A stretch of DNA of 64,000 nt from Microbulbifer pacificus (GCF_002959965.1 NZ_PREV01000026.1:1526501-1590500), one strand, 5' to 3'; positions 52,996 through 63,512 are shown, numbered from the stretch's first letter. Notes: a model not told the origin generated them from the sequence alone. Numbers and translations: made by a program.

Positions 52996-55221
52996 CTAGG
53001 ACAATTCCTGCGCGTCCATATCCACCGCCCATCGCAATCGCCGATTGCGATTTCCCTCCGCCCATTGGCAAAAGCGGGTGAGCAGTGGCTGGAGCAGGCC
53101 GCGCTTGTCGGCGGTGATCTGGATATAGAAGCGGAAGCGCCCGGATTTGCGCTCCAGCAGTGCCGGTACCGGCCCCAGATACTGCAATTCCGGCGAACCC
53201 GGCGCCAGCGCTTCTAAATAATTGCGGGCGTTGGCGAGAAACTCCTCGGCCCAACGCGGCTCCTCGCACTCGGCACGCACCAGTGCCATGGCGCGTATCG
53301 GGGGCAGTTGGGCGATCTTGCGCTCCTCCATCAGCTGGCGGGCGAAGGCACCGTAGCCGCGGTTCAGCAGCAGCTGCAGCAGGGGGTGCTCGGGGTAGCG
53401 GCTCTGCACCAGCACGTGGCCCGGCAGATCGCCGCGGCCGGCGCGGCCAGCCACCTGTTCCAGCAGCTGCCCCATACGCTCGGGAGCGCGGAAATCGGCG
53501 CTGAACAGGCCGCCATCGGCGTCCTGGATCACCACCAGGGTGACCTTGGGCAGGTGGTGGCCTTTGGCGAGCATCTGGGTACCCAGTAACAGGCAGGGCT
53601 CGCCATTGCGCGCCGGTTCCAGCAGTTTGTCCAGCGCCTGCTTGCTGGCGGTGGTGTCGCGGTCGACGCGGATCACCGGAAAATTTCTGAAGCTGTGGGT
53701 AAGGAAGTCCTCACTGCGCTCGGTGCCCGCGCCCAGCGCATTCAAATTGCGACTGTGACACTGGGGGCAGCTGTGCACTTCGCGCATGCGGTAGTCGCAG
53801 TGGTGGCAGCGCAGATGTCGGCTCCGGCGGTGCAGGGTGAGCTTGGCGGAGCAGTGGGGACAGTCGGCGAGCCAGCCGCAGTCGTCGCAGGTAAGCGCGG
53901 GCGCGTAGCCGCGGCGGTTGATGAACACCAGTGCCTGTTCGCCGCGATTCAGGGTATCGCCGATATGCCGCAGTACCTGGGGGGCGAAGCCCTCCTGCAA
54001 CTGCTGGTGCAGGGTCGGCACCACGCTGATTTGCGGTGGGCGCGCGTTGCCGGCGCGATGGCGCAGACGCAGGTGCCGGTAGCGGCCGGAGAGCGCGTTG
54101 TGCAGACTCTCCAGCGACGGTGTCGCCGACCCCAGCAGCACCGGTACGCCAGCGCTTTTTGCCAGCACCACGGAGAGATCGCGGGCCGAATAGCGCACGC
54201 CGTCCTGCTGTTTGAAGGAGCCGTCGTGCTCCTCGTCGATCAGAATCACGCCGAGGCGCGGCAGCGGCGTGAAAATCGCCGAGCGGGTGCCGATGACGAT
54301 ATCCGCCACCCCGCTCGCGGCGGACAGCCAGGCGCGGGCACGCTCGCCGTCGGCGAGGCCCGAGTGCAGCGCAGCAATGCGGAAATCCGGGAAGCGCGCG
54401 GCAATACGGCGCAGGGTCTGCGGGGTGAGGCCGATCTCCGGCACCAGCAACAGTGCCTGATGGCCCTGAGTGAGCGCGCGTTCCATCAGCCGCAGGTAGA
54501 CCTCGGTCTTGCCGCTGCCGGTGGTACCTTCCAGCAGTGACGCGCTGAAACCGCTGGCGGGGACGCCGTCGATTACTTCGCGCTGCTCGTCGTTCAGCTC
54601 TGGAGCGGGCTGCGGTTCCACATCTTCCAGCGGTGGTGGCGCGGTGGGGCCGCTGACCCAGCGCGCCAGATTGCGCTCGATCAGCGCCTTGCACACGGCG
54701 CTGTTGAGGCCGCGGGCGTTCAGCGCGGTGCGGCTCTGGCGGTTGGTTCTCAGCAGCAGTTGCAGCAACTCCTGCTGTTTTTTCGCCCGCGCCAGCGCGG
54801 TCTCCGGCAGGCCCTTGCCCTCTGTCGTCAGCTCCAGCCACTGCTCGGCCCAGTGGTCCGCCGGCTTGCCCTTGCGCAGGGCGACGGGAAGGGCGGCCGC
54901 ATAGAGTTCGCCCACCGGCGCCTGGTAGTAATCCGCCGCCCACTGCAGGAACTGGCGGCTGCGGGCGTCAAAGATGGGCTGGCGGTCGATGCGCTCGGTG
55001 GCGGGTTTCAGCTCGGCGAGCGGCGACTCCGCCACCACGTCCACCAACACCGCCACCAGATCGCGGTTGCCGAAGGGCACCAGAAAGCGCTGGCCCGGCT
55101 GCAGGTCGTCGGCGCTCAGGCCCTGTGGCGGCAGGTAGTCGAACAGGCGACGCAGGGGCACCGGCACCGCCAGGCGCAGAATCGCACTCGCGCCCCGTGG
55201 TTGCACATTTCCCTGTTGCAT
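52996..55221 (-). CDS. priA: Primosomal protein N' (replication restart helicase PriA)
   Basis: 741 residues from ATG 55221 (E. coli 732). The open frame continues upstream to 55425 without a plausible start. An N-terminal 3'-DNA-binding domain (RLAVPVPLRRLFDYLPP) precedes the helicase with Walker A GTTGSGKTE, DEEH box LIDEEHDGSFKQQ and motif QMLAKGHHLP. The zinc region has paired CxxC motifs (CDDCGW, CPHC, CHHC, CPQC). PriA reloads the replisome at stalled forks. It is divergent from rpmE. Confidence 0.96.
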   Translation of the reverse strand: MQQGNVQPRGASAILRLAVPVPLRRLFDYLPPQGLSADDLQPGQRFLVPFGNRDLVAVLVDVVAESPLAELKPATERIDRQPIFDARSRQFLQWAADYYQAPVGELYAAALPVALRKGKPADHWAEQWLELTTEGKGLPETALARAKKQQELLQLLLRTNRQSRTALNARGLNSAVCKALIERNLARWVSGPTAPPPLEDVEPQPAPELNDEQREVIDGVPASGFSASLLEGTTGSGKTEVYLRLMERALTQGHQALLLVPEIGLTPQTLRRIAARFPDFRIAALHSGLADGERARAWLSAASGVADIVIGTRSAIFTPLPRLGVILIDEEHDGSFKQQDGVRYSARDLSVVLAKSAGVPVLLGSATPSLESLHNALSGRYRHLRLRHRAGNARPPQISVVPTLHQQLQEGFAPQVLRHIGDTLNRGEQALVFINRRGYAPALTCDDCGWLADCPHCSAKLTLHRRSRHLRCHHCDYRMREVHSCPQCHSRNLNALGAGTERSEDFLTHSFRNFPVIRVDRDTTASKQALDKLLEPARNGEPCLLLGTQMLAKGHHLPKVTLVVIQDADGGLFSADFRAPERMGQLLEQVAGRAGRGDLPGHVLVQSRYPEHPLLQLLLNRGYGAFARQLMEERKIAQLPPIRAMALVRAECEEPRWAEEFLANARNYLEALAPGSPELQYLGPVPALLERKSGRFRFYIQITADKRGLLQPLLTRFCQWAEGNRNRRLRWAVDMDAQELS

Positions 55222-55557
55222 GTCCTGCTGCGCCCCCACTACCGTCAAGCTGCCTCCGCGTGTGTCGCCTGTTGATTTATCCGCATGGAACTTGCAAAGC
55301 GCGCTAGTGTACCGGCTCCCGCCCGCGGGTACAGCGGCGCCGGAGTCTGGGGCATGTGCCGCCACCGGCCGATACCTGCCGCGCCAAAGCCGCAGGCCGC
55401 GCCGGACGTGACTTTGCGGGCACATTTGAACTTGTATCGGCAGACTAATCTGGTAGTATGCGCCGACTTTTTACACAGCCCGGGGAGTCATCCCCTGAAC
55501 CAATGACGATTCCGTGCTCAGCAGATGACTGGGTGGCGGTGTCGAAAAGAGGCCATC
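55222..55557. promoter_or_regulatory. Divergent priA-rpmE intergenic region
   Basis: The 336 bp contain a likely rpmE promoter: TTGTAT (55432-55437), a 16-base spacer and an extended -10 TGGTAGTAT (55451-55459), giving a leader of about 92 bases. The priA-proximal half is GC-rich with no recognisable promoter. I see no gene here. Confidence 0.5.
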
Positions 55558-55770
55558 ATGAAGACCGATATCCACCCGAATTACGTTCAGATCACTGCCA
55601 CCTGCTCCTGCGGCAACGAGTTCAAAATGGGCTCCACCCTGGGCAAAGACATCCAGCTCGACGTCTGCTCCAACTGCCACCCGTTCTACACCGGCAAGCA
55701 GAAGCAAGCGAGCACCGGTGGCCGTGTGGACCGCTTCAAGAAGCGTTTCGGCAGCCGCATCTCCAAGTAA
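55558..55770 (+). CDS. rpmE: 50S ribosomal protein L31, zinc-binding form
   Basis: 70 residues from ATG 55558, the family length. The zinc ligands Cys16, Cys18, Cys37 and Cys40 are present ([15 protein letters not shown]), so this is the C+ form and zinc-free YkgM-type paralogues would be encoded elsewhere. The C-terminal [12 protein letters not shown] matches L31. Its transcript probably ends at a hairpin located inside the following nuclease gene. Confidence 0.97.
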   Translation: MKTDIHPNYVQITATCSCGNEFKMGSTLGKDIQLDVCSNCHPFYTGKQKQASTGGRVDRFKKRFGSRISK

Positions 55771-55793
55771 GCATCGGCGCGCCGCGCACCGGA

Positions 55794-56618
55794 ATGATCC
55801 GTTCGTTGCCGGTGACCGAAAAGGCATTCAGGGCTTCCCTGAGTGCCTTTTTTTATGCCTGTATTCTGCTGCTGGCGACACTTCTCCCGGCTCACGCCGA
55901 CTGCGTACTGGGGGAGGCGGACGAGATTGTCGCCCTGAAGAAGGTGGTGGACGGCGACACCCTGCGCCTCAAAGACGGCCGCCGGGTGCGCCTTATCGGC
56001 GTCAATACGCCGGAGCTTGCCCACGGCGAGCGCCGGGCACAGCCGCTGGCGCGCGAGGCGAAGGAGTTCACCGAGCGTTTCCTCGAGGGCGGCGATCTGG
56101 AACTGGTGTACGACCGCGATCGCCGCGACAACCACGGCCGCGTGCTGGCCCATGTCTACAACCACCGCGGCGACAGCCTGGAGTCGGCCCTGCTGTCCGC
56201 CGGGCTCGCCTTCCATATCGCCATCGCGCCCAATCTCTCCCTGGCCGAGTGCCTTTCCACCCGCGAACAGGAAGCCCGGGACGCCCATCGCGGCGTCTGG
56301 GCCCCCGGGGTGTGGCCGGTGCTGAATGCGGCGGATATCCGACCCGGCGATGGCGGCTTTGTGTTGCTCACCGGCACGGTGAAGAAAGTGGAGAAAAACC
56401 AGTTCCTGTGGCTGGAACTGGACGGTCCGGTGGCGGTGCGCCTGCGAACCGGGCGGGATTATGGCCACTTGGACGGGCGCAATTGGCAAGGGCGCAAAAT
56501 AGAAGTAAAAGGCTGGCTGGTAGACCGCGGACAGAAATATCTATCCCTGAATAAGAAAAATAAACGGTGGTTTATTTCATCCGACTCAGAATTCACCATT
56601 GAAATTAGTAGGAAATAA
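55794..56618 (+). CDS. Secreted thermonuclease (SNase-like) family protein
   Basis: 274 residues from ATG 55794. The signal peptide has a hydrophobic core (LSAFFYACILLLATLLP) ending AHA-DC. The SNase domain (about 45-180) shows VVDGDTLRLKDGRRVRLIGVNTPEL, LVYDRDRRDNHGRVLAHVY and ARDAHRGVWAP, which include the expected Arg-Glu-Arg catalytic residues. A C-terminal region of about 90 residues may be an OB-fold (FVLLTGTVKKVEKNQFLWLEL). Its first 20 codons contain a strong terminator hairpin (55820-55854) that should stop read-through from rpmE. Confidence 0.88.
   Translation: MIRSLPVTEKAFRASLSAFFYACILLLATLLPAHADCVLGEADEIVALKKVVDGDTLRLKDGRRVRLIGVNTPELAHGERRAQPLAREAKEFTERFLEGGDLELVYDRDRRDNHGRVLAHVYNHRGDSLESALLSAGLAFHIAIAPNLSLAECLSTREQEARDAHRGVWAPGVWPVLNAADIRPGDGGFVLLTGTVKKVEKNQFLWLELDGPVAVRLRTGRDYGHLDGRNWQGRKIEVKGWLVDRGQKYLSLNKKNKRWFISSDSEFTIEISRK
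55820..55854 (+). terminator. Terminator inside the nuclease signal-peptide codons
   Basis: AAAGGCATTCAGGG - CTT - CCCTGAGTGCCTTT with one wobble pair, then a T-run of seven counting the end of the stem. It lies 50 bp after the rpmE stop codon and within codons 9-21 of the nuclease gene. Confidence 0.85.
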
Positions 56619-56795
56619 CTCAACAGATCGTTTTTTGAGCTTGTGAATTTCCGGTCGTCTCGGCTATTCTTCGCGCCTCGGATAGGAAGGCAAACAAACC
56701 GCCCTCCCCACAATAAAATCAATACATCCGCCGTAACCCGCGCCCAGCCGCAGAATGTTGGCCGCGCTTTCCAGACCAAAAGAGATGACATCCCA

Positions 56796-58049
<1,254 letters not shown>

Positions 58050-58089
58050 GGTTTTGGTTTGCGCTCTGTGCTTGCTGCGAAGGTGACGA

Positions 58090-58223
58090 TAGCGGGTGCA
58101 GCCTTGTGAGACCTTCCGCGAGAGGGGCCGAAGGCGCCGCGAATACTTGGAGCGGCTGGGCCACCTCGCGGAAGAGCCCCCAGGGATGGGTTCACGGCGT
58201 GTCTCACAAGGCTGTACCCGCTA
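58090..58223. repeat. Nested-hairpin dispersed repeat, copy 4
   Basis: The outer arms 58090-58112 and 58201-58223 pair over 23 bp with one G-U. The inner stem is CTTCCGCGAG (58113-58122) with 58165-58174, and the long loop contains the GGGGCCGAAGGCGCCGCG module also found in copy 1. The core 58175-58200 contains CAGGGATGGGTTCACGGCG, identical to copy 2. The repeat and a short family-B-like piece (CCTGCAAGCAGGCTCCTAC, about 58263-58281) fill most of the 333-bp gap after the malic enzyme gene. I see no gene in it. Confidence 0.88.
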
Positions 58224-58383
58224 GCGGCACCGCCACCGGGGCCACATCGAAGCGCGGTTCGCCTGCAAGCAGGCTCCTACTGTCGAAATCCTTCACGTCC
58301 CGCCCTAATCCCGACACAATTCTTGAGCCCCACCCCCACCGCCGCTAAACTCCCCCCATGTCTGAAAAGAGTTCCCTCCCCGC

Positions 58384-58857
58384 ATGAGTCACGTTTACGT
58401 GCTGACCAATCAGCACCAGCAGTTTCTGAGTAAAAGCAACGACTGGATCGACGGCCGCGACAGCGCCCGATTGTTCCGCACCGAATACAAAGATGTCGCC
58501 ATCAACCAGATGTTCGAGGCCAACACCCGCGACGTCGCCCTGCGCATCGAACTGCTGGAATGCGGTCTCGACAGCAAGAAAAACCCTCAGATTCCCGCCG
58601 ATGCCCTGAGTGACGAACCGCTGTGTGCGGATGACAACGATACCGGCGAAGCCGCAGAAGAGAGCGGCGATCCGGAGGAACTGCCACAACCGGACCCGAG
58701 TGAGGCACCGCCGGAGTACAACCCGGAAGTAGATCCCGAGCCGGCGCCGGAGGTGGAGCCGGATTCGCAGCCGGAGATCGATCCGGACGAGTACCCGGGC
58801 GACACACCGGAAATTGAACCAGGGCAGCCGCCGGAGTCCATCGTCGGTCAGCCCTGA
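58384..58857 (+). CDS. Hypothetical protein with acidic Pro/Glu-rich tail
   Basis: 157 residues. Residues about 1-75 look like a small folded domain (MSHVYVLTNQHQQFLSKSND start, AINQMFEANTRDVALRIELLECGL). From about 85 onward the chain is a low-complexity run of Pro, Glu and Asp with repeated P-E-x-x-P-E steps and should be disordered. It has no signal peptide or membrane span. The N-terminal half is likely conserved in relatives, but I do not recognise a domain. It lies 129 bp upstream of gshA. Confidence 0.65.
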   Translation: MSHVYVLTNQHQQFLSKSNDWIDGRDSARLFRTEYKDVAINQMFEANTRDVALRIELLECGLDSKKNPQIPADALSDEPLCADDNDTGEAAEESGDPEELPQPDPSEAPPEYNPEVDPEPAPEVEPDSQPEIDPDEYPGDTPEIEPGQPPESIVGQP

Positions 58858-58986
58858 CGCGCTTCTTTATCAAACACATGTCCCTTGAGTTGTGACTCTG
58901 CGCCCCCACCTAGGCGGAATACGCAGACACCCCCGATCGCGGCATATCCGGCAAAATGGCCGACCGGCTGCGCACAGGAGATCCCA

Positions 58987-60594
58987 GTGCCCACATTCAA
59001 CCTGGCCGAACTGGCCCAGCCGGAAGCCCTGTCCCTGTTAAAGGGCATTCGCCGCGGCATCGAAAAAGAAAGCCTGCGGGTGACCCCCGAAGGTGAACTG
59101 GCGCAGACCGACCACCCCCAGGGCCTGGGCTCCGCGCTCACCCACGACTGCATCACCACCGACTTCGCCGAAGCCCTGCTGGAGTTCATCACCCCGCCAG
59201 TGGCGACACCGGAGCAGGCGCTGGAAAAGCTCGACCAGATCCATCGCTACACCTACAGCCAGATGGGTGACGAACGCCTGTGGGTGAACAGCATGCCCGG
59301 GCGTATCGGTCGCGACGCGGACATCCCCGTGGCCCGCTACGGCAGCTCCCACAGCGGCACCATGAAGACCATCTACCGGCTGGGCCTGGGTCTGCGCTAC
59401 GGGCGCGCCATGCAGACCATTGCCGGTATCCACTACAACTTTTCGCTGCCGGATGCGTTCTGGCAGTGGTTACAAGAAAAAGAGAGCGGTAGTGACCAAA
59501 CAGGCAATAAAGAGTCGTTAAAAGACTTCAAAACCCGCCGCTACTTCGACCTGATCCGTAACTTCCGTCGCCACTACTGGCTGCTGATCTACCTGTTCGG
59601 CGCCGCGCCGGCGGTGTGCGGCACCTTCGTGCAGAACCGCCAGCACAACCTGCAGCCCTTCGATGGCGACGGCCGCAGCCTCTATTCGCCCCAGGCCACC
59701 TCCCTGCGCATGGGCGATCTCGGCTACACCAGTGACGCACAGAAATCCCTGATCGTCTGCTACAACGACCTGCAGAGCTATCTCTCCACCCTGTGTACCG
59801 CCATCAGCCTGCCGTACCCGCCGTACCACGAGCTGGGCGTGAAGGACGCCGACGGCGAATACCAGCAGCTGTCCACCGGCCTGCTGCAGATCGAAAACGA
59901 GTTTTACTCCGCGATTCGCCCCAAAAACCCCGCCGGCATGGGTGAGACCGCACTCTCTGCGCTGGACGCCCGCGGTGTCGAATACATCGAAGTGCGCTGT
60001 CTTGACCTCAACCCCTTCGTGCCGCTGGGCATCGAAGCGCCGCAAATGCGCTTCCTCGATGCCTTCCTGCTGCACTGCCTGCTCAGTGACAGTCCACAGA
60101 CCGACAACGCCGACTACCGCGCGGTACAGGAAAACCAGGCGCGCATCGTCTACCGTGGCCGCGACCCGGAACTGCAGCTGATCCACAACGGCGGCGAGCG
60201 CAGACTCACCGACTGGGCCGGCGAACTGCTGGACCAGATCGCCCCCATGGCCGACCTGCTGGATCAGACCTGGGCCAGCCACGACTACCAGCGCGCAGTC
60301 ACCGCGCAGCGCGACAAGATCGCCGGCATTACCCCGACACCCGCGGCGCAGATACTCGCGGAAATGCACGAGCACGGGCAGACGTTCTTCCAGTGGGCCA
60401 AAGCCAAGGCCGAGCAACACCGCCAGTACTTCCTCGAGCGTCCGCTGGATGCGGCGGAACAGGCGGAGTTCGAACGCCTCGCGCAGGAATCCCTGCAAAA
60501 GCAAAGTGAAGTGGAGGAGTCGGACAAGGGCAGCTTTGAAGACTTTCTCGGCCGCTATTACGCGCAGTATGTGTTCTGCCAACGAGACCTCTGA
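58987..60594 (+). CDS. gshA: Glutamate-cysteine ligase (proteobacterial type)
   Basis: 535 residues from GTG 58987, preceded by AGGAG at good spacing. The frame is open to 58885 without a ribosome site. GCL family motifs: GIRRGIEKESLRVTPEGELA with the metal-binding Glu, TTDFAEALLEFITPP, GSSHSGTMKTIYRLGLGLRYGRAMQ, and EYIEVRCLDLNPF. It makes gamma-glutamylcysteine, the first step of glutathione synthesis. The internal segment LQEKESGSDQTGNKESLKD is more A+T-rich than its surroundings and looks like a loop insertion. Confidence 0.95.
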   Translation: MPTFNLAELAQPEALSLLKGIRRGIEKESLRVTPEGELAQTDHPQGLGSALTHDCITTDFAEALLEFITPPVATPEQALEKLDQIHRYTYSQMGDERLWVNSMPGRIGRDADIPVARYGSSHSGTMKTIYRLGLGLRYGRAMQTIAGIHYNFSLPDAFWQWLQEKESGSDQTGNKESLKDFKTRRYFDLIRNFRRHYWLLIYLFGAAPAVCGTFVQNRQHNLQPFDGDGRSLYSPQATSLRMGDLGYTSDAQKSLIVCYNDLQSYLSTLCTAISLPYPPYHELGVKDADGEYQQLSTGLLQIENEFYSAIRPKNPAGMGETALSALDARGVEYIEVRCLDLNPFVPLGIEAPQMRFLDAFLLHCLLSDSPQTDNADYRAVQENQARIVYRGRDPELQLIHNGGERRLTDWAGELLDQIAPMADLLDQTWASHDYQRAVTAQRDKIAGITPTPAAQILAEMHEHGQTFFQWAKAKAEQHRQYFLERPLDAAEQAEFERLAQESLQKQSEVEESDKGSFEDFLGRYYAQYVFCQRDL

Positions 60595-60642
60595 GCCTCG
60601 ACGCGAAGGCGCTGCTACCGAACTCATTCAAAGAGCCCAAAA

Positions 60643-61251
60643 ATGAACTACCTCGCCCACTTGCTTCTCTCCGGCCCCGATCCGGACTGGCAGCTGGGCG
60701 GATTGCTCGGCGATTTCGTCAAAGGTCCGCTGAAGGGTGAGCGACCGCAGGCCATCGAAGACGGTATCCGTCTGCACCGTCGCATTGATCTGCTGAGTGA
60801 CCAGCATCCCGCCTACCTATCCGCACTCGCCCGCCTCGGCCCCCGGTGGCGCCGCCTCGGTGGCATCGCTCTCGATATTTTTTTCGACCACCTGCTCGCC
60901 GTTAGCTGGCAGCAATGGACTCCGATACCGCTGGAAACCTTTGTCGACACCTGCTGGTCCAACTTCCACCAGCGTCGGCAGTGGATACCGGAAAACGCCT
61001 GGGCATTTATTCAGCGCGCCGAGCAATTTACACTGCTGCCCGGCTACCGCGACGTCGATGTCATCCAGCGCACGTTAGAACGTGTCGGCCAACGCCTGCG
61101 CCGACCGCAGCCACTGGCCGATATGCTGCCACTGCTGCAGACCGACCGCGTATCGCTGGCGCGCGAATTTAACGCGCTGTTTGCCGACCTCACACAGCAG
61201 GCGACGCTGTTCCGGCAACAGCACCCGAATCAGATTGACCCCGGAAAATAA
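60643..61251 (+). CDS. acpH: Acyl-carrier-protein phosphodiesterase
   Basis: 202 residues, DUF479/AcpH family. MNYLAHLLLSGPDPDWQLGGLLGDFVKG and DGIRLHRRIDLLSDQHP include the HD-like residues that hold the metal. It removes 4'-phosphopantetheine from holo-ACP. It begins 48 bp after gshA and is followed 4 bp later by dsbB, so acpH, dsbB, lrgA and lrgB are probably one transcript. Confidence 0.9.
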   Translation: MNYLAHLLLSGPDPDWQLGGLLGDFVKGPLKGERPQAIEDGIRLHRRIDLLSDQHPAYLSALARLGPRWRRLGGIALDIFFDHLLAVSWQQWTPIPLETFVDTCWSNFHQRRQWIPENAWAFIQRAEQFTLLPGYRDVDVIQRTLERVGQRLRRPQPLADMLPLLQTDRVSLAREFNALFADLTQQATLFRQQHPNQIDPGK

Positions 61252-61255
61252 TTAC

Positions 61256-61747
61256 ATGACCTTGCCCAACCCACGCACCACCTTCCTGCTGATGTTCCTC
61301 ACGGTCATCGCTGTACTCACTACCGCGTTTTACATGGAATACGCCATGGGGCTGGAACCCTGCCCGCTGTGCATCACCCAGCGTGTCATGTTTCTCAGTA
61401 TCGGCCTGGTCTCCCTGATCGCCTTCCTGCACAACCCTCACACCATCGGCCGCCGCATCTACGGCCTGCTGGTATCGCTGTGCGCCCTCGGCGGCCTGTA
61501 TTTCTCCGGCCGTCAGCTGTGGCTGCAGAGCTTGCCCGCAGACCAGGTGCCCGCCTGCGGCCCCGGCATTACCTACATGGTGGAAATGTTCCCCATGTCC
61601 GAGGTACTCAAGACCCTGCTCACCGGTGACGGCAACTGCGCCGAAGTGAAATGGACCCTGCTCGGCCTCTCCATTCCCGGCTGGGCCGCAGTGAGCTTCG
61701 TCGGACTGATCCTGTTCGGACTGTGGCAGGCCTTCCGCAAGCGCTGA
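61256..61747 (+). CDS. dsbB: Disulfide bond formation protein DsbB
   Basis: 163 residues, four membrane helices. The first periplasmic pair is Cys36-Cys39 (EPCPLCITQR) and the second pair is Cys101 and Cys128 (PACGPGITYM, GNCAEVKW), both complete. DsbB reoxidises DsbA and passes electrons to ubiquinone, which this genome makes through the ubi genes in the window. Start ATG 61256 follows acpH by 4 bp. The stop codon abuts the lrgA start. Confidence 0.95.
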   Translation: MTLPNPRTTFLLMFLTVIAVLTTAFYMEYAMGLEPCPLCITQRVMFLSIGLVSLIAFLHNPHTIGRRIYGLLVSLCALGGLYFSGRQLWLQSLPADQVPACGPGITYMVEMFPMSEVLKTLLTGDGNCAEVKWTLLGLSIPGWAAVSFVGLILFGLWQAFRKR

Positions 61748-62173
61748 ATGTTCGTGGCGCTGCTCAAACAACTTCCGCGCTGGGTGCTCGGCGCCGCTCT
61801 GCTGGTGGCCTTCGACCTCGCGGGGCGCAGCCTCAGTGCCACCTTTGCACTGCCCGTTCCCGGCCCTGTGCTCGGCATGATTCTGCTGTTACTGGCGCTG
61901 ATGCTTTACGGGCGTGTGCCCACCGGGCTCGCCAGGGTGAGCGAACGGATATTGCGCTTACTGGTACTGATCTTTCTTCCCGCCTCTGTGGGGGTCTTCT
62001 TTGTGCGCGACCTGTCCGGCGGTGACTGGTTCGCTCTGATCGTCGCCATGGTCATCGGAACCCTCATCAGCTTTGCCGTCACCGCGCTGTTGCTGCAGCG
62101 CCTGATCCAGCCCACCCAGAGACGATCCACGCCGGGTAGCCACCTCGGAGAGGGGCAGCACAATGGGGAGTGA
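61748..62173 (+). CDS. CidA/LrgA family membrane protein
   Basis: 141 residues, four hydrophobic segments. The LrgA pattern LPVPGPVLGMILLLLALML and RILRLLVLIFLPASVGVFF is visible. It starts on the base after the dsbB stop and its end overlaps the LrgB-type gene by 11 bases, so translation is coupled. CidA/LrgA proteins were described as holin-like, and recent work in several bacteria points to pyruvate or acetate transport by LrgAB-type pairs. I leave the substrate open. Confidence 0.88.
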   Translation: MFVALLKQLPRWVLGAALLVAFDLAGRSLSATFALPVPGPVLGMILLLLALMLYGRVPTGLARVSERILRLLVLIFLPASVGVFFVRDLSGGDWFALIVAMVIGTLISFAVTALLLQRLIQPTQRRSTPGSHLGEGQHNGE

Positions 62174-62909
62174 GGTCAAACTCTGGCTGGAGCAACTGAC
62201 GCAGGTGAGCGAAGCCTTCCTGCAGCCGCTGTCCACCACCCATCCGCTGGTGATCATGCCGCTGAATATCCTAGCCTTCTGGCTGGGGCTGAAACTCTAC
62301 CGCCGTACCGGCACCCCACTGTTGCATCCCGTGGTCGGTGCAAGCCTTCTGGTATTCGCCGGCTTGTGGCTTATGCAGGTGGATTTTTCCGGTTACCGCC
62401 AGGGCAGCGGGTTGTTGTACCTTTTGCTCGGCCCGGCCGTGGTGGCACTGGCGATCCCGCTCAAGCAGAACCTCGCGACCGTGCGCCGGGCGGGGTGGCC
62501 GCTGATGCTCGGGCTGCTGGTGGGCGCGATCCTGGCACCACTGGTAGCGGTGATCATCGCCGCGCTACTCGGCGGCAGCCGCACCGTCATCATTGCACTC
62601 ACCACCAAATCGGTGACCACACCGGTAGCCCTGGCCCTGGCCCAGGAGCTGCACGGTATCCAGAGCCTTGCCGCGGGCGTGGTGGCATTTACGGGGATTG
62701 TGGGCGCAGTGGGCGGCCCAAGCCTGCTACGGCTTCTGGGAATCTCCGACGAACGCATAGTGGGCTTTAGCCTGGGTATCAACGCCCATGCCATCGGCAC
62801 TGTGCGCGCCCTGGAAGTCAGCGCTCTGTGCGGCGCTTTTTCAGCGCTGGCAATGGGTCTTTGCGGCGCGCTGACTGCTTTGCTGTTGCCGGTATTCGCA
62901 ACGCTGTGA
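62163..62909 (+). CDS. LrgB/CidB family membrane protein
   Basis: 248 residues, about seven to eight hydrophobic segments. Hallmarks: YLLLGPAVVALAIPLKQN, LALTTKSVTTPVALAL-like IIALTTKSVTTPVALALAQEL, and GINAHAIGTVRALE near the end. It is the partner of the LrgA-type protein with an 11-base overlap. Shared organisation with E. coli YohJK/YohK-type pairs is likely. No LytS/LytR-type regulator is adjacent. Confidence 0.9.
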   Translation: MGSEVKLWLEQLTQVSEAFLQPLSTTHPLVIMPLNILAFWLGLKLYRRTGTPLLHPVVGASLLVFAGLWLMQVDFSGYRQGSGLLYLLLGPAVVALAIPLKQNLATVRRAGWPLMLGLLVGAILAPLVAVIIAALLGGSRTVIIALTTKSVTTPVALALAQELHGIQSLAAGVVAFTGIVGAVGGPSLLRLLGISDERIVGFSLGINAHAIGTVRALEVSALCGAFSALAMGLCGALTALLLPVFATL

Positions 62910-63023
62910 GGTGTTCAGCGAAGTGCCGTTGTGGCGTATTTTTCCGCGTCTTTCTTGCCCGCGGCGGCATAAGCTTCTACATTCCATTAAGCGGTTGTAG
63001 AAGTCACAAAAGGAAACTTGGAG

Positions 63024-63491
63024 ATGTTGGAAAACTGTAAAAACGCGCAGGAGCGCTGGGGCGGTGTCAGCCAGATCATCGATCGCTGGTTGCAGTCCCG
63101 TCAGGCTCTGCTGGTGAGCTTTTGTCACCTTTCGGAGAAGAAGGAATTTGCCGATGGCGACCGCGAAGCAGAAGCCAGCGTGCGCATCCTGTGCCAACAG
63201 CTGGTGGACTATGTATCCGCCGGACACTTCGAAGTCTACGATCAACTGATCCTGGAGGGGCGGGCATTCGGCGACAACGAGGGCCTGCAACAGGCCAAGG
63301 CCCTGTATCGGGAAATCGATGGCACCACCGATGTGGCCGTGGACTTTAACGACAAGTACCAGGAAACCGACGATCTCGAATCCCTGGCCCAGGACCTCTG
63401 TGATCTGGGTGTGGCACTGGAAACCCGCTTCGCGGCGGAGGATCGCATGATTGACACACTGCATACCGCGCACAAGAATCAGCTGGCCTGA
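63024..63491 (+). CDS. rsd: Rsd/AlgQ anti-sigma-70 family protein
   Basis: 155 residues from ATG 63024, nine bases after AGGA. A TTG two codons upstream is too close to the same site. Rsd family helical protein with RWGGVSQIIDRWLQSRQALLVSF and LCQQLVDYVSAGHFEVYDQLIL. It binds the region-4 end of sigma-70 and shifts RNA polymerase toward alternative sigma factors in stationary phase. In pseudomonads the homologue AlgQ also affects alginate genes. The neighbouring FKBP gene on the other strand is a common companion. Confidence 0.92.
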   Translation: MLENCKNAQERWGGVSQIIDRWLQSRQALLVSFCHLSEKKEFADGDREAEASVRILCQQLVDYVSAGHFEVYDQLILEGRAFGDNEGLQQAKALYREIDGTTDVAVDFNDKYQETDDLESLAQDLCDLGVALETRFAAEDRMIDTLHTAHKNQLA

Positions 63492-63512
63492 GTTCTCTCT
63501 CGGGCGGGAAAA

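Noticed and set aside
55855-55857. ATG directly after the T-run as the nuclease start
   Set aside because: It is out of frame with the nuclease domain. In frame, the signal peptide starts upstream of the hairpin.
58255-58290. Possible intrinsic terminator after the short malic enzyme
   Set aside because: The CCTGCAAGCAGG palindrome has no following T-run and matches the family B repeat ending instead.
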